Shown: positions 7,974 through 16,343 of the stretch, one piece after another
Position numbering within the stretch: position 1 is the first letter of the stretch
How the letters are laid out: each line of letters starts with the position of its first letter
Assembly: GCA_964638795.1 (NCBI GenBank)
Contig: CAZXAX010000024.1
Location: forward strand, 1 to 27,234
Direction of reading: 5' to 3'
DNA length: 27,234 nt
Origin: CAIYHK01 sp964638795
GTDB taxonomy: Bacteria > Actinomycetota > Acidimicrobiia > Acidimicrobiales > Ilumatobacteraceae
Notes under the pieces: generated by a model
Seen by the model: only the letters and a program-made list of their open reading frames with translations
What the model was told of the DNA's origin: nothing
Database searches by the model: none
Made by a program: the position numbers and the translations under genes

Positions 7974-8835
7974 CGGAGTGAATGAGCCGGATCTAAACGA
8001 TCAAGAGCTTGCTGGATTAGACAAACTTGAGAGTGTCCCAAGTGTTGGGCGCAATACCGCGGTATCGGTGTGGTCGAACCTGTGGCCAAAGATCGGCGCT
8101 CTAGTTATTGGTTTGTTCCTCTGGCAATTGGTGGTGTGGTCGGAATGGAAGCCCGAATACATCCTTCCTGGGCCCGGGAAAACTTTCAGCACATTGTGGG
8201 ATATGTTGCGTGAAGGCACGATCTGGGAAGCCACGCTCACCACGATGCGCCGTGCGTTTGTTGGCTATGTCGTTGCAGTTTTGATTGGGCTCATCATTGG
8301 TGGGCTCGTTGCGCGGATTCGTGCAGTGAGAGCGGCGTTTGGTTCGTTCATCACGGGAATACAAACCATGCCATCTATTGCATGGTTCCCACTTGCGATT
8401 GTGTTGTTCCAGCTTTCCGAGCGCGCGATTCTATTTGTGGTGGTATTAGGTGCAGCCCCTGCGATAGCCAATGGGCTCATCTCAGGCGCAGACAACATCC
8501 CACCTGTGCTGTTACGTGCGGGCAAAGTGCTCGGTGCTCGTGGCTGGAATTCATTCCGTCACATTGTGTTTCCGGCGTCGCTACCCGGCTTGGTGTCTGG
8601 GTTGAAACAAGGTTGGGCATTTGCATGGCGCAGCCTGATGGCGGGAGAGCTGCTCGTAATTATCAAAGGCAAACCCTCAATCGGTTCGTTGTTGCAGGAA
8701 AACCGGGCCGTGAACGATTACCGCGGCCTGCTCGCTGTGATGATCGTGATTCTGGTTATCGGGATCATCGTGGACTCGGTGGTTTTTGGTCGACTTGAAA
8801 AGGCAATCCGCCGCCGGTGGGGTCTCGAGCAGTAG
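7960..8835 (+). CDS. ABC importer permease (SsuC/TauC type)
   Basis: This 291-residue integral membrane permease has about six helices after a hydrophilic N-terminal tail of about 45 residues. The cytoplasmic coupling loop (EAA-like) is in GKVLGARGWNSFRHIVFPAS. The stretch ALKQGWAFAWRSLMAGELL-like (GLKQGWAFAWRSLMAGELL) is characteristic of sulfonate/nitrate permeases. The ATG at 7960 is chosen because a near-perfect GAGGAGG (7944-7950) lies nine bases upstream; a GTG at 7942 would place that site inside the gene. The 14-base overlap with the ATPase gene follows from this choice. The phosphatase gene starts nine bases after the stop. Confidence 0.92.
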   Translation: MPTTDGVNEPDLNDQELAGLDKLESVPSVGRNTAVSVWSNLWPKIGALVIGLFLWQLVVWSEWKPEYILPGPGKTFSTLWDMLREGTIWEATLTTMRRAFVGYVVAVLIGLIIGGLVARIRAVRAAFGSFITGIQTMPSIAWFPLAIVLFQLSERAILFVVVLGAAPAIANGLISGADNIPPVLLRAGKVLGARGWNSFRHIVFPASLPGLVSGLKQGWAFAWRSLMAGELLVIIKGKPSIGSLLQENRAVNDYRGLLAVMIVILVIGIIVDSVVFGRLEKAIRRRWGLEQ

Positions 8836-8844
8836 TAATTACAA

Positions 8845-9450
8845 ATGCCCCGTCCTCCATTAAATGACGATCTTGCATGGGCGCGACATTTGAGTCTCGT
8901 TGCTCCACGCATTTATGTGTCAGGTGAACTGCAAGGCTGGGATAAAGAGCAGCGTGAGCATCTCGACGAGTGGGTCAAGGCTGGGATAACCACGTATTTA
9001 GATTTGCGAGGTGAAGCCAACGATGCCGAGTTTGTTCGCGAGCACTCGCCGCATATTCGGTATCACACTCTTGGGGTCATTGATGACGGTGAATCTCGTG
9101 ACCACAGGTGGTTTGAATCGGGAACAGGGATAGTCAGCAACGCACTTGATTCGGGATCAGACAATGTCTTGATCGGTTGTTCCATGGGGATCTCACGCTC
9201 CACGTCAATGGCCTTTGCGGTTCTGATCTCGCGCGGATACGAGCCGTTGGACGCCTTGAAATCCATTCACTCAGCACGCCCCGTCGCCACATTTCTCTAT
9301 GCCATGGACGCTCTTGATTGGTGGTACAAAAAGCAGGGGATCGGAAGTGACGTGACGGTAACAACGCGCCAGGAGATCACAAAGTGGCTTGCTGAGGAGA
9401 CCGGCATCCCTTACTGGGCGATCGCCCACGAGACTGGTCGATACGGCTGA
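8845..9450 (+). CDS. Dual-specificity/tyrosine phosphatase-like protein
   Basis: This 201-residue cytoplasmic protein carries the Cys-x5-Arg-Ser/Thr phosphatase loop in IGCSMGISRST: nucleophile Cys112 and phosphate-binding Arg118. Asp80/Asp81 in GVIDDGES is in the right place to be the general acid. The residue before the Cys is Gly rather than the common His. The core (about 20-145) reads like a compact dual-specificity phosphatase; the last 55 residues (TRQEITKWLAEETG...) resemble a small extra domain I do not recognise. It follows the permease by nine bases and is likely co-transcribed with the ABC importer. Its substrate (protein, nucleotide or lipid) is unknown. All four Phe codons are TTT, unlike the next gene. 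Confidence 0.8.
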   Translation: MPRPPLNDDLAWARHLSLVAPRIYVSGELQGWDKEQREHLDEWVKAGITTYLDLRGEANDAEFVREHSPHIRYHTLGVIDDGESRDHRWFESGTGIVSNALDSGSDNVLIGCSMGISRSTSMAFAVLISRGYEPLDALKSIHSARPVATFLYAMDALDWWYKKQGIGSDVTVTTRQEITKWLAEETGIPYWAIAHETGRYG

Positions 9451-9467
9451 CAAAACGTATTGAACGC

Positions 9468-9498
9468 TTGCCAAAATGGTCCTGATTGGGGTTACTAT
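9468..9498 (+). promoter_or_regulatory. Possible promoter of the amidohydrolase gene
   Basis: TTGCCA (9468-9473, five of six bases to -35 consensus) and TACTAT (9493-9498, four of six to -10) are separated by 19 bases, which is longer than ideal. The predicted start near 9505 would leave a leader of about 24 bases. The downstream gene looks highly expressed, so a promoter is expected in this 78-base gap, but this one is tentative. Confidence 0.3.
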
Positions 9499-9516
9499 TT
9501 GGACAACACCACATAT

Positions 9517-9524
9517 AGGGGGGT
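9517..9524 (+). promoter_or_regulatory. Ribosome binding site deciding the amidohydrolase start
   Basis: An AGGGGGGT run five bases before the ATG at 9529 is a strong ribosome site. It favours 9529 over the upstream in-frame TTG at 9460, which has none. Confidence 0.7.
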
Positions 9525-9528
9525 AGTG

Positions 9529-10997
9529 ATGCAGTTAGAGGACATGATTCTCATCAGCGTGGACGACCACGTAGTTGAGCCACCGTCACTTTCGGAGTAC
9601 TTCAGGGATCACGTTCCTGCAAAGTTCAAGGACCGCGTACCGAAGGTCATTCGCCGCGAGAACGGTACCGATGCATGGTTGATTGAGGGCAACGAGATTT
9701 CGACCTTCGGTTTGAATGCAGTGCAGGGTCGCCCGCCGGAGTCATGGGGTTCGGATCCAGGCTCGTTCGATCAAGTTCGCCCAGGCACGCACGATGTCCA
9801 CCAGCGCATTAAAGACATGGACGCCAACGGTGTGCTCGCTGCAATCAACTTCCCGTCGTGGCCCGGCATGGGCGGTCAGTTCTTCATGCAGAACACTGAC
9901 CACGAATATGTAGCGGCGATGACCCGCGCATACAACGACTGGCAGATCGAAGAGTGGTGCGGTTCGTACCCAGGTCGCTTCATTCCGATTGGCATCAGTG
10001 GCTTCATGCTCGGTGCTGACTGGATGGCCGAAGAAATTCGCCGTATTGCTGCAAAGGGTTGTCACGCCATCTCGTGTCACCCAGACGGATACCGCTTCGG
10101 CGCACCGGACTATCACGGTGACGAATGGGATCCGGCTTGGAAGGCTTGCGAAGAAGTTGGCACCGTTGCGGTGTTCCACTTTGGTGGAATGCCCAACTTC
10201 ATGCCGCGCACACCGTTCTCGGTCATTCCGCAATCGATGCCGTTCCAGACTGCGATCTTCGCTGGTGAACTTCTGTGGTCACAGATGTTCATCAAGTTCC
10301 CGAAGTTGAAAGTTGCGCTCGCAGAAGGTGGTATTGGCTGGGTGCCTTACTTCCTTGAGAAGGCAGACTTCGTTTACGAACACCACCGTGCATGGACCGG
10401 AGCTGATTTCGGTGACAAATTGCCAAGTCAGGTGTTCCGCGAGCACGTGCAGACTTGCTTCATCGATGACACCACGGGTTTGAAACTGCGTCATGACATT
10501 GGTATCGACATGATCACCTGGGAATGCGACTACCCACACTCCGATTCAACTTGGCCAATCGCGCCCGAGACACTGTGGAAGTCAGTGAAGGAAGCGAAGC
10601 TCACTGACGAAGAGATTCACAAGGTGAGCTNNNNNNNNNNNNNNNNNNNNNNNNNNNNNNNNNNNNNNNNNNNNNNNNNNNNNNNNNNNNNNNNNNNNNN
10701 NNNNNNNNNNNNNNNNNNNNNNNNNNNNNNTGGAAGTCAGTGAAGGAAGCGAAGCTCACTGACGAAGAGATTCACAAGGTGAGCTGGGAAAACGCAGCGC
10801 GTTGGTATCAGTTTGATCCGTTCCAGCACCGCGACCGCAAGGACTGCACCGTTGGTGCATTGCGTAAGAATGCTGTTGGTTGGGACACCACGCCACGTGA
10901 ATATGGCGATTTGTCACACGCGAGCAACCTTGAGAAGGGCAATGCAACAGCATTCCTTAACAAGAATGCAGATGTTTCTAAGGTTCCCACCAAGTAG
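9529..10997 (+). CDS. Amidohydrolase (PF04909-type metal-dependent hydrolase), interrupted by an artificial N gap
   Basis: This TIM-barrel hydrolase or decarboxylase is of the amidohydrolase-2 group. The N-terminus has LISVDDHVVEPP, where the Asp and His are the family's first metal ligands. Later come AVFHFGGMPNF and, near the C-terminus, ITWECDYPHSDSTWP, whose Asp is the catalytic/metal residue. The frame is broken only by the 100 Ns at 10631-10730. The 55 bases before the gap (10576-10630) recur after it (10731-10785); merging them gives 1314 coding bases, an uninterrupted 437-residue protein of normal family length. Codon use is strongly biased (24 of 26 Phe codons TTC), suggesting high expression. 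The substrate is unknown; relatives are common in actinobacterial catabolic loci. Confidence 0.88.
10631..10730. other. 100-N scaffold gap with 55-bp duplicated flanks (artificial)
   Basis: The run of Ns is exactly 100 long, a placeholder size. Bases 10576-10630 and 10731-10785 are identical, which is what two contigs overlapping by an assembly k-mer of 55 would give. Removing 10631-10785 restores the amidohydrolase frame, so no sequence is likely to be missing. Confidence 0.93.
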
Positions 10998-11015
10998 TCA
11001 AACTTGAACAATTTG

Positions 11016-11049
11016 AAATGGCCGGCTGAGAAATCAGTCGGCCATTTTT
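11016..11049 (+). terminator. Strong intrinsic terminator between convergent genes
   Basis: A 14-pair stem (11016-11029 with 11034-11047, one G-U) is closed by a GAAA tetraloop and runs into a T tract on the + strand (TTTTT from 11045). It follows the amidohydrolase stop by 18 bases. The stop codon and last four codons of the convergent sugar dehydrogenase-like gene lie in the descending arm. On the minus strand the following tract is weaker (ATTTCAAATT), so it mainly serves the + strand gene. Confidence 0.9.
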
Positions 11050-12233
11050 AGTTGCAGGATCTTGCCATCTATATCGGACGCGAAAACACCACTGCTAGTG
11101 GCATCAACGGACACAATCTTTCCGAGAGAATCGGTGAGCGTGCGCAACTCGAATTCATCTTGGCTCACTCGCTCGAGTGCGTAAATCTCCCCTGAACAGA
11201 AATCCGAGAACAAGTACCATTCGGCGATTGGCTCAAGTGCTTGGCCTGCTACTGCGCCACCACTGATTGAACACATGTTGTTTTCATGAGGGTAGGAGAA
11301 CACCGGTGCAGTGTGATTCGGCGCCGACTGGTCATTGTTGAACACTTGATCGGCCTCGAAAGCACTCCAACCAAAGTTGGCTCCTCGGCCCGCGAGTTCA
11401 CCATCGTTTGGCTGTACGAGGTTGACTTCTTCCCAATCGCGCTGTCCCACATCGGCGATCCAAAGGTTGTCGTTGGCGATGGTGAATCTCCAAGGATTTC
11501 TGAGCCCGTATGACCAGATTTCGGGTAGTGCATCAGGTTCATTGATAAACGGGTTGTCCGAAGGGACGGTGTATTCAGCGTTCTCTGTAGGCCATGGTGT
11601 GATGCGCAGAAGCTTGCCTAATGGGCTAGCGAGGTTCAGTGCGACCCGATCTGGGTCGTCGGCTGCGCCACCGTCTCCCGTGGCGATTATTAATGTGCCG
11701 TCACCAGCACCGAACATTCCGCCACCATTGTGATTTGGGTAGGGCTGTTCAATTGTCATCAAGATGCGTTTCTTGCTGACATCGAATACACCATTGTCAT
11801 CACTTGGATATCCAGCGATCACGGTGTCACCATCAAGATTTGTGTAATTCACAAAGCCCCACCAAGAGTCGTCCGGGTGACGCAAGAACGTGAGGCCCAG
11901 TAATCCCCATTCACCTGATGCCTGGGTTTCTGTGGTCATGTCGAGCACCACACCGAGTTCCTCGCCCGATCGATCGAAGGATCGCACCTGACCGATTCGG
12001 TCCACGATGAACAAAATGTCCTCTTGGGGGTCACGCTCCACCACGGCCACTGGCTGCTCAACTGTCGCGAATTCGGTTACGGATAGCGCCACGGGTTCAG
12101 CCGTTCCAGGCATTGTCGACGAGACTTCCGTTGGTTCTGGCGTGGCAGATTTATCGCTTCCGCAGGCGGCTGCTCCGAGCACCAAAGTGGCCACAAGTAC
12201 GGCGCGTGAATACATCAGTCGGTTTCGAGCCAT
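11034..12233 (-). CDS. PQQ-type sugar (glucose/sorbosone) dehydrogenase-like lipoprotein
   Basis: This 399-residue exported protein has the soluble glucose dehydrogenase (GSDH/Hip) six-bladed propeller fold. A lipoprotein signal ends in LVLGAAAC (lipidation at Cys24). A Pro/Thr/Ser-rich linker follows, then the propeller with NHNGGGMFGAGDGTL, ATGDGGAADD, LGKLLRI, EIWSYGLRNPWRF and LWIADVGQRDWEEVN. These are the family's conserved active-site and Ca-binding segments. Members oxidise sugars with PQQ, but many lipoprotein homologues have no proven activity, and no PQQ synthesis genes are present here. ATG 12233 and ATG 12215 are both possible starts without a clear ribosome site. It is convergent with the amidohydrolase and divergent from the aldehyde dehydrogenase gene. 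Confidence 0.87.
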   Translation of the reverse strand: MARNRLMYSRAVLVATLVLGAAACGSDKSATPEPTEVSSTMPGTAEPVALSVTEFATVEQPVAVVERDPQEDILFIVDRIGQVRSFDRSGEELGVVLDMTTETQASGEWGLLGLTFLRHPDDSWWGFVNYTNLDGDTVIAGYPSDDNGVFDVSKKRILMTIEQPYPNHNGGGMFGAGDGTLIIATGDGGAADDPDRVALNLASPLGKLLRITPWPTENAEYTVPSDNPFINEPDALPEIWSYGLRNPWRFTIANDNLWIADVGQRDWEEVNLVQPNDGELAGRGANFGWSAFEADQVFNNDQSAPNHTAPVFSYPHENNMCSISGGAVAGQALEPIAEWYLFSDFCSGEIYALERVSQDEFELRTLTDSLGKIVSVDATSSGVFASDIDGKILQLKMAD

Positions 12234-12345
12234 ACCCAGACGCTACGAGGGCGGCAGGCTTTTTGTGGGCGCTTTGCCGAGCGGCGCTCATCGGGGTACG
12301 GTAAATCGTTAGCGCGGTTCATGTCCGCTCGAACTTGGGGGAAAT

Positions 12346-13818
12346 ATGGCAGGAAACATTGGCGAACGCCGCATGCTGATCGACGGAAAACTCGTCGATT
12401 CTTCAAACGGAAAAACCTTCGACAACATCAATCCGGCAACCGAAGACGTGCTCGGCCCCGTGGCTGACGGCACCAAAGAAGATATGAATCGTGCCATCGA
12501 CGCTGCCCGCAGGGCATTCGATGAGACCGATTGGTCGACCAACAAAGAATTGCGCAAGCGCGTACTCCGCCAGATGCACGACGCTCTTGTGGAGGAGCGC
12601 GAAGAACTTCGTGAAGAGCTCATCAATGAAGTTGGTTGCCCGCGCACTGTTACCTACATGGCCCAGCTTGACTGGCCGCTAGAGGACGGAATTCTCTATC
12701 CCATCCGCATGATCGATCAGTTTGAATGGGATCGAGACATGGGTGTGCACGAAAGCGCCATGGGCAAGAGTCAGCGCTTCGTCTGGAAAGAGCCAATGGG
12801 AGTCGTCGGCTCGATTGTGCCGTGGAACTACCCATTTGAAGTGACCATCAACAAAGTCGCTCAAGTTCTCGCCACGGGAAACACAACGATCTTGAAGCCA
12901 GCGCCCGATACCCCATGGAACGCAACGCGCCTTGGTCGCATCGTGGCGGAAAAGACAGACATGCCAGCAGGTGTGTTCAACGTTGTTACTTCTGCGGATC
13001 ACATGGTGGGCGAGGAGCTCACCCTTTCGCCAAAGGTTGATCAGATTTCATTCACTGGTTCCACGCGAGTGGGCAAGCGAATCATGGAACTCGGTGCTCC
13101 AACCTTGAAGCGTGTCTTCCTCGAACTTGGTGGCAAGTCTGCTGCGATGGTTATGGACGACGTGGATATCGAAGCGTTGATTCCGATGCTTGCCTTTGGT
13201 GCCTGCGTTCACGGTGGTCAGGGCTGCGCAATGCAGACCCGTGCTCTCATTCCTCGCCAGTTCTACAAGAGGTCGCTCGAGATCCTTGAGGCCGCATTCC
13301 AGAATTTCCCGTACGGCGACCCTCAAGACATGGGCGTCATGATGGGACCACAGGTGAGCAAGCTTCAGCGTGAGCGGATTCTTGGCTACATCGAAAAGGG
13401 TAAGGCCGAAGGCGCTCGACTCATCGTGGGTGGCGGTCGCCCCGAAAAGCATCCAAAGGGCTGGTTCGTTGAGCCAACTCTCTTTGCAGATGTTGACAAC
13501 TCGATGACGATCGCACGCGAAGAAATCTTCGGTCCAGTACTGGCCGTGATTCCTTACGACAACGAGGAACACGCGATTCAAATCGCTAACGATTCGATCT
13601 ACGGACTCTCTGGCGGCGTTTACACCACCGATCATGAGCGCGGCGTAAGAATTGCTCGTCGTATTCGTACCGGTTCGTTCTCGGTCAACGGTGGTGGCTG
13701 GTACGGCGCCGACATGCCTTACGGCGGCTACAAGGACAGCGGTGTTGGGCGCCAAAACGGCATTGAGGGTTTCAACCAATACCTCGAAACCAAGATCGTC
13801 GCTTGGCCGGCTCCTTGA
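12346..13818 (+). CDS. NAD(P)-dependent aldehyde dehydrogenase
   Basis: This 490-residue ALDH-superfamily enzyme oxidises an aldehyde to the acid in the cytoplasm. Visible are IVPWNYPFEV (Asn161, oxyanion hole), TILKPAPDTP (Lys184, cofactor), FTGSTRVGK, the general base Glu260 in FLELGGKSA, the nucleophile Cys294 in HGGQGCAMQTR, and EEIFGPVL. A GGGGG run four bases before the ATG supports the start. Among its neighbours (SDRs, crotonase, P450, acyl-CoA dehydrogenases) it could take the aldehyde formed after P450 hydroxylation and alcohol oxidation, but the link is by proximity only. The substrate is unassigned. Confidence 0.94.
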   Translation: MAGNIGERRMLIDGKLVDSSNGKTFDNINPATEDVLGPVADGTKEDMNRAIDAARRAFDETDWSTNKELRKRVLRQMHDALVEEREELREELINEVGCPRTVTYMAQLDWPLEDGILYPIRMIDQFEWDRDMGVHESAMGKSQRFVWKEPMGVVGSIVPWNYPFEVTINKVAQVLATGNTTILKPAPDTPWNATRLGRIVAEKTDMPAGVFNVVTSADHMVGEELTLSPKVDQISFTGSTRVGKRIMELGAPTLKRVFLELGGKSAAMVMDDVDIEALIPMLAFGACVHGGQGCAMQTRALIPRQFYKRSLEILEAAFQNFPYGDPQDMGVMMGPQVSKLQRERILGYIEKGKAEGARLIVGGGRPEKHPKGWFVEPTLFADVDNSMTIAREEIFGPVLAVIPYDNEEHAIQIANDSIYGLSGGVYTTDHERGVRIARRIRTGSFSVNGGGWYGADMPYGGYKDSGVGRQNGIEGFNQYLETKIVAWPAP

Positions 13819-13820
13819 TA

Positions 13821-13835
13821 GTTGCCCCAGGCAAC
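13821..13835 (+). other. Small intergenic hairpin between ALDH and SDR genes
   Basis: GTTGCC-CCA-GGCAAC is a perfect six-pair inverted repeat with a three-base loop, located just before the GAGGAG ribosome site of the next gene. There is no T tract, so it is not a standard terminator. It might stabilise or punctuate the message, or be chance. Confidence 0.4.
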
Positions 13836-13847
13836 GGCTGAGGAGAC

Positions 13848-14669
13848 ATGACCGCCAAAGAGGTTCTCGTTGTCACCGGGTGCGGTGGCATGGGTATTGC
13901 TGTCGCGCGTCGTCTTGGTGCGGGCCGCAGTGTCGTCCTGGCGGACTACAACACAAAGATGTTGTCCCAAGTGGGCGAAATGTTGCACAACGAGGGCCAT
14001 GACATCACCACTGTTGAATCTGATGTCTCAAGTCAGGAGTCAGTGCGCAATCTCGTTTCAATTGCGGGATCCAAAGGTGAAATCAAGGTCATAGTGCACA
14101 CTGCTGGCGTTTCACCCGTGCAGGCCACTCCCAAACAAATTGTCGATGTGGATGTGATGGGCACGGCATATGTAATCGACGAATTTTTGGAGATGATCGG
14201 CCCTGGGGCGGTGCTTATTTGCATTGCATCAATGGCTGGCACCTTGATGCCCATGGCCACAGACATTGAGCATCTCCTGGCAACGACACCGACAGCCGAG
14301 CTGGCAAATTTGGAGATCTTGAATCCAGACACCATGGATTCAGGATCGGCTTACAGCATCGCCAAACGAGCAAACCAAGTACGTGTACAAGTTGCGGCGA
14401 TGCAGTGGGGTGCAAAAGGTGCGCGCATCGCTTCAATTAGTCCTGGGATCATCTCAACTCCAATGGGGCAGCAGGAGTTAGACGGTGCTTCGGGCGATGC
14501 GATGCGTCAGATGATTGAAGCTTCAGCAACAAAGCGGATAGGCACTCCCGATGACATCGCTAATGCGGTTGCTTGGCTTGCAGACCCTGCTACATCATTC
14601 GTCACTGGCATCGATCTCCTCGTTGACGGTGGTGTTGTAGCAGCGCTTCGCTCAATGGGAGTGCGCTGA
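13848..14669 (+). CDS. Short-chain dehydrogenase/reductase
   Basis: This 273-residue Rossmann-fold oxidoreductase has the cofactor loop VTGCGGMGIAVA (9-20), with Asp33 after beta-2 (VLADYN) suggesting NAD preference. HTAG (84-87) replaces the usual NNAG. The catalytic Ser128 is in CIASMAG, and Tyr169 and Lys173 are in AYSIAKRAN. An insertion of about 25 residues between the Ser and Tyr (TDIEHLLATTPTAELANLEI region) is longer than in classical SDRs. The C-terminus has the usual SFVTGIDLLVDGG. GAGGAG before the ATG fixes the start. It lies 29 bases after the aldehyde dehydrogenase gene and is probably in the same operon. The substrate is likely an alcohol or 3-hydroxyacyl-CoA, not resolvable. 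Confidence 0.9.
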   Translation: MTAKEVLVVTGCGGMGIAVARRLGAGRSVVLADYNTKMLSQVGEMLHNEGHDITTVESDVSSQESVRNLVSIAGSKGEIKVIVHTAGVSPVQATPKQIVDVDVMGTAYVIDEFLEMIGPGAVLICIASMAGTLMPMATDIEHLLATTPTAELANLEILNPDTMDSGSAYSIAKRANQVRVQVAAMQWGAKGARIASISPGIISTPMGQQELDGASGDAMRQMIEASATKRIGTPDDIANAVAWLADPATSFVTGIDLLVDGGVVAALRSMGVR

Positions 14670-14695
14670 GTTATTGCCCCCACGAAGGAGGGAAC

Positions 14696-15496
14696 ATGAA
14701 TTACTCGGGTAACACGGTATTGATTACCGGTGGGAATGCGGGCATTGGTCTTGAGATGGCCCGTTCATTCCATGCAAGAGGCTGGAAGACGATTATCTGT
14801 GGTCGCAATCAGGAGACCCTTGATTCGGCGTGTCAAGAGATGCCTGGGTTAACCGCAATTAAATGCGATGTTTCAGTGAGTGCAGATCAAGATCATTTGT
14901 TTGCTGAAGTCACGAGGCTTTTCGGCGCAGTAGATGTATTCGTCAACAATGCAGCGATCAACAAGGCGCATGACTACGCCGATCCATTCACTCTGGGTGG
15001 AGACCATGCGCGTGATGAGATCGACATCAACTACATCGCTCCAATAGAGCTCACACGCAAATGGCTTAAGTCGCGTGCCGATGCGGGCCTGACCAAAGAA
15101 TCAAGCGGATTGGTAATGATCAATACGCCAGGCTCGCTAATTCCGCTCGAGGCCAACATCATGTACTGCTCGACAAAGGCTGGGCTACATATGTTCACCC
15201 TCATTCTTCGCCGTCAACTCAGGGAAACAGGAGTACGGGTAATGGAAGTTTTCCCACCTGGGCTGGAGACTGGTTTAGCTCGCGATCTTGCGGTTCCAAG
15301 CCAAGGGCAAAAGCCAGAATCGGCATTGCGTGACACCAGTGTGGCAATAGTTGATTCGATCTTGAATGGCGAAGAAGTGATTCTTCCCCATCGCGAGTCT
15401 GAGTTCTTGTACAACAACTTCGCACCGAAACTAGATCCTGAATTGATTGACAAGATGAATCTCGGCGTGCAGCGACGTCCAGGTTGGAACGAGTAA
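14696..15496 (+). CDS. Short-chain dehydrogenase/reductase (DltE-like)
   Basis: This 266-residue SDR has ITGGNAGIGLEMAR (10-23), CGRN after beta-2 (suggesting NADP), NNAA (84-87) and the catalytic Tyr157 and Lys161 in MYCSTKAGL. The Ser region reads INTPGSLIP, so the catalytic Ser may be Ser147, shifted from the usual INISS pattern. The start has a strong GAAGGAGGGAAC ribosome site. The C-terminal 60 residues (ILNGEEVILPHRESEFLYN...) differ from classical SDRs and resemble the DltE/YciK-like extension. It follows the previous SDR by 26 bases. Function within the block is unknown. Confidence 0.88.
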   Translation: MNYSGNTVLITGGNAGIGLEMARSFHARGWKTIICGRNQETLDSACQEMPGLTAIKCDVSVSADQDHLFAEVTRLFGAVDVFVNNAAINKAHDYADPFTLGGDHARDEIDINYIAPIELTRKWLKSRADAGLTKESSGLVMINTPGSLIPLEANIMYCSTKAGLHMFTLILRRQLRETGVRVMEVFPPGLETGLARDLAVPSQGQKPESALRDTSVAIVDSILNGEEVILPHRESEFLYNNFAPKLDPELIDKMNLGVQRRPGWNE

Positions 15497-15539
15497 TTCC
15501 TTAGCGAACTCCAACAAAGTGAACAGATAGGAATGGGCA

Positions 15540-16343
15540 ATGGCAGCAGTTGAATTAACCACCGTCGGTGAGGGGATAGCTCTCATCACAATGAATCGTC
15601 CCGAACGGCTTAATGCCATTGATGGTGAGCTAATGGACGGTATGTATGCCGCAATTGATGAAGTGAGCAACATCAACAAATGGCGTGTTGCAATTCTCAC
15701 CGGTCAGGGACGCGGGTTTTGTGCGGGCGCTGATCTCAGTGGCACAGGGACCCCGTGGGTGCCAAAAGCCCGTACTCGACTCAAGACCAACTTTGACATG
15801 CAAGAACGCTGCACGAATATGTTCACAGAGATCTATGAGAGCCCCACGCCTTTCATAGCCGCAGTTAACGGAGCCGCAGTTGGGGGCGGCTTGGCGTTTG
15901 CGCTTCATTGTGACGTTCGAATTGCAAGCACTGAAGCCCGCTTTGGCTCTGCATTTATCAAAGCGGGATTTTCTTCAATGGATATGGGCACAAGCTACTT
16001 GTTGCCCCGCATAGTTGGGGCCGGCGCGGCTCGCGAGATGATGCTCACCGGTCGCGTTGTTGAGTCCGAAGAAGCGTTTCGAATCGGTTTGGTTCACGAG
16101 GTGACAGCACCGGGTTCACTTATTGATGATGCCGTTGTTATGGCCAATCGCATTGCTGCCAACAATCATCTTGGTGTTTGGCAAACCAAGATCGGTCTCA
16201 ATGCTGCGTTAGATGCTCCAGGCTTGCGTCACGCAAAAATGATTGAAGATCGGATTCAGATGCTCACAGCTTTCACTGGCAACCCAGCTGAAGCCGCCAA
16301 AGCACTGATGGAAAAGCGCACAGCTACGTGGGAGGGACTCTGA
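15540..16343 (+). CDS. Enoyl-CoA hydratase/isomerase (crotonase) family protein
   Basis: This 267-residue crotonase has the oxyanion segments AILTGQGRGFCAGADLS (51-67) and NGAAVGGGLAFALHCD (110-125). In my by-eye alignment the hydratase glutamates are replaced by Ala119 and Phe139. Asp148 in GFSSMDMGTSYLLPRIVG is the likely active-site acid, a pattern seen in many actinobacterial crotonases of uncertain chemistry. The start is ATG 15540; an out-of-frame ATG at 15533 overlaps it. TAGGA lies just upstream. The stop overlaps the next start as TGATG, so it is coupled to the following SDR. In this block it would act on an enoyl-CoA made by the acyl-CoA dehydrogenases; hydration is unproven. Confidence 0.87.
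   Translation: MAAVELTTVGEGIALITMNRPERLNAIDGELMDGMYAAIDEVSNINKWRVAILTGQGRGFCAGADLSGTGTPWVPKARTRLKTNFDMQERCTNMFTEIYESPTPFIAAVNGAAVGGGLAFALHCDVRIASTEARFGSAFIKAGFSSMDMGTSYLLPRIVGAGAAREMMLTGRVVESEEAFRIGLVHEVTAPGSLIDDAVVMANRIAANNHLGVWQTKIGLNAALDAPGLRHAKMIEDRIQMLTAFTGNPAEAAKALMEKRTATWEGL

Noticed and set aside
10631..10743. Apparent continuation of the amidohydrolase frame through the Ns to a stop after a few residues
   Set aside because: The frame after the Ns is arbitrary because the gap length is a placeholder. The duplicated 55-base flank shows the correct continuation is in another frame ending at 10997.
12274..12302. Possible promoter TTGCCG-17-TACGGT before the aldehyde dehydrogenase gene
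   Set aside because: Only seven of twelve consensus bases match, no better than chance in this region.
13048..13779. 243-codon open frame on the minus strand inside the aldehyde dehydrogenase gene
   Set aside because: It lies entirely antisense to a clear ALDH with catalytic Glu and Cys; its composition is that of a shadow frame.
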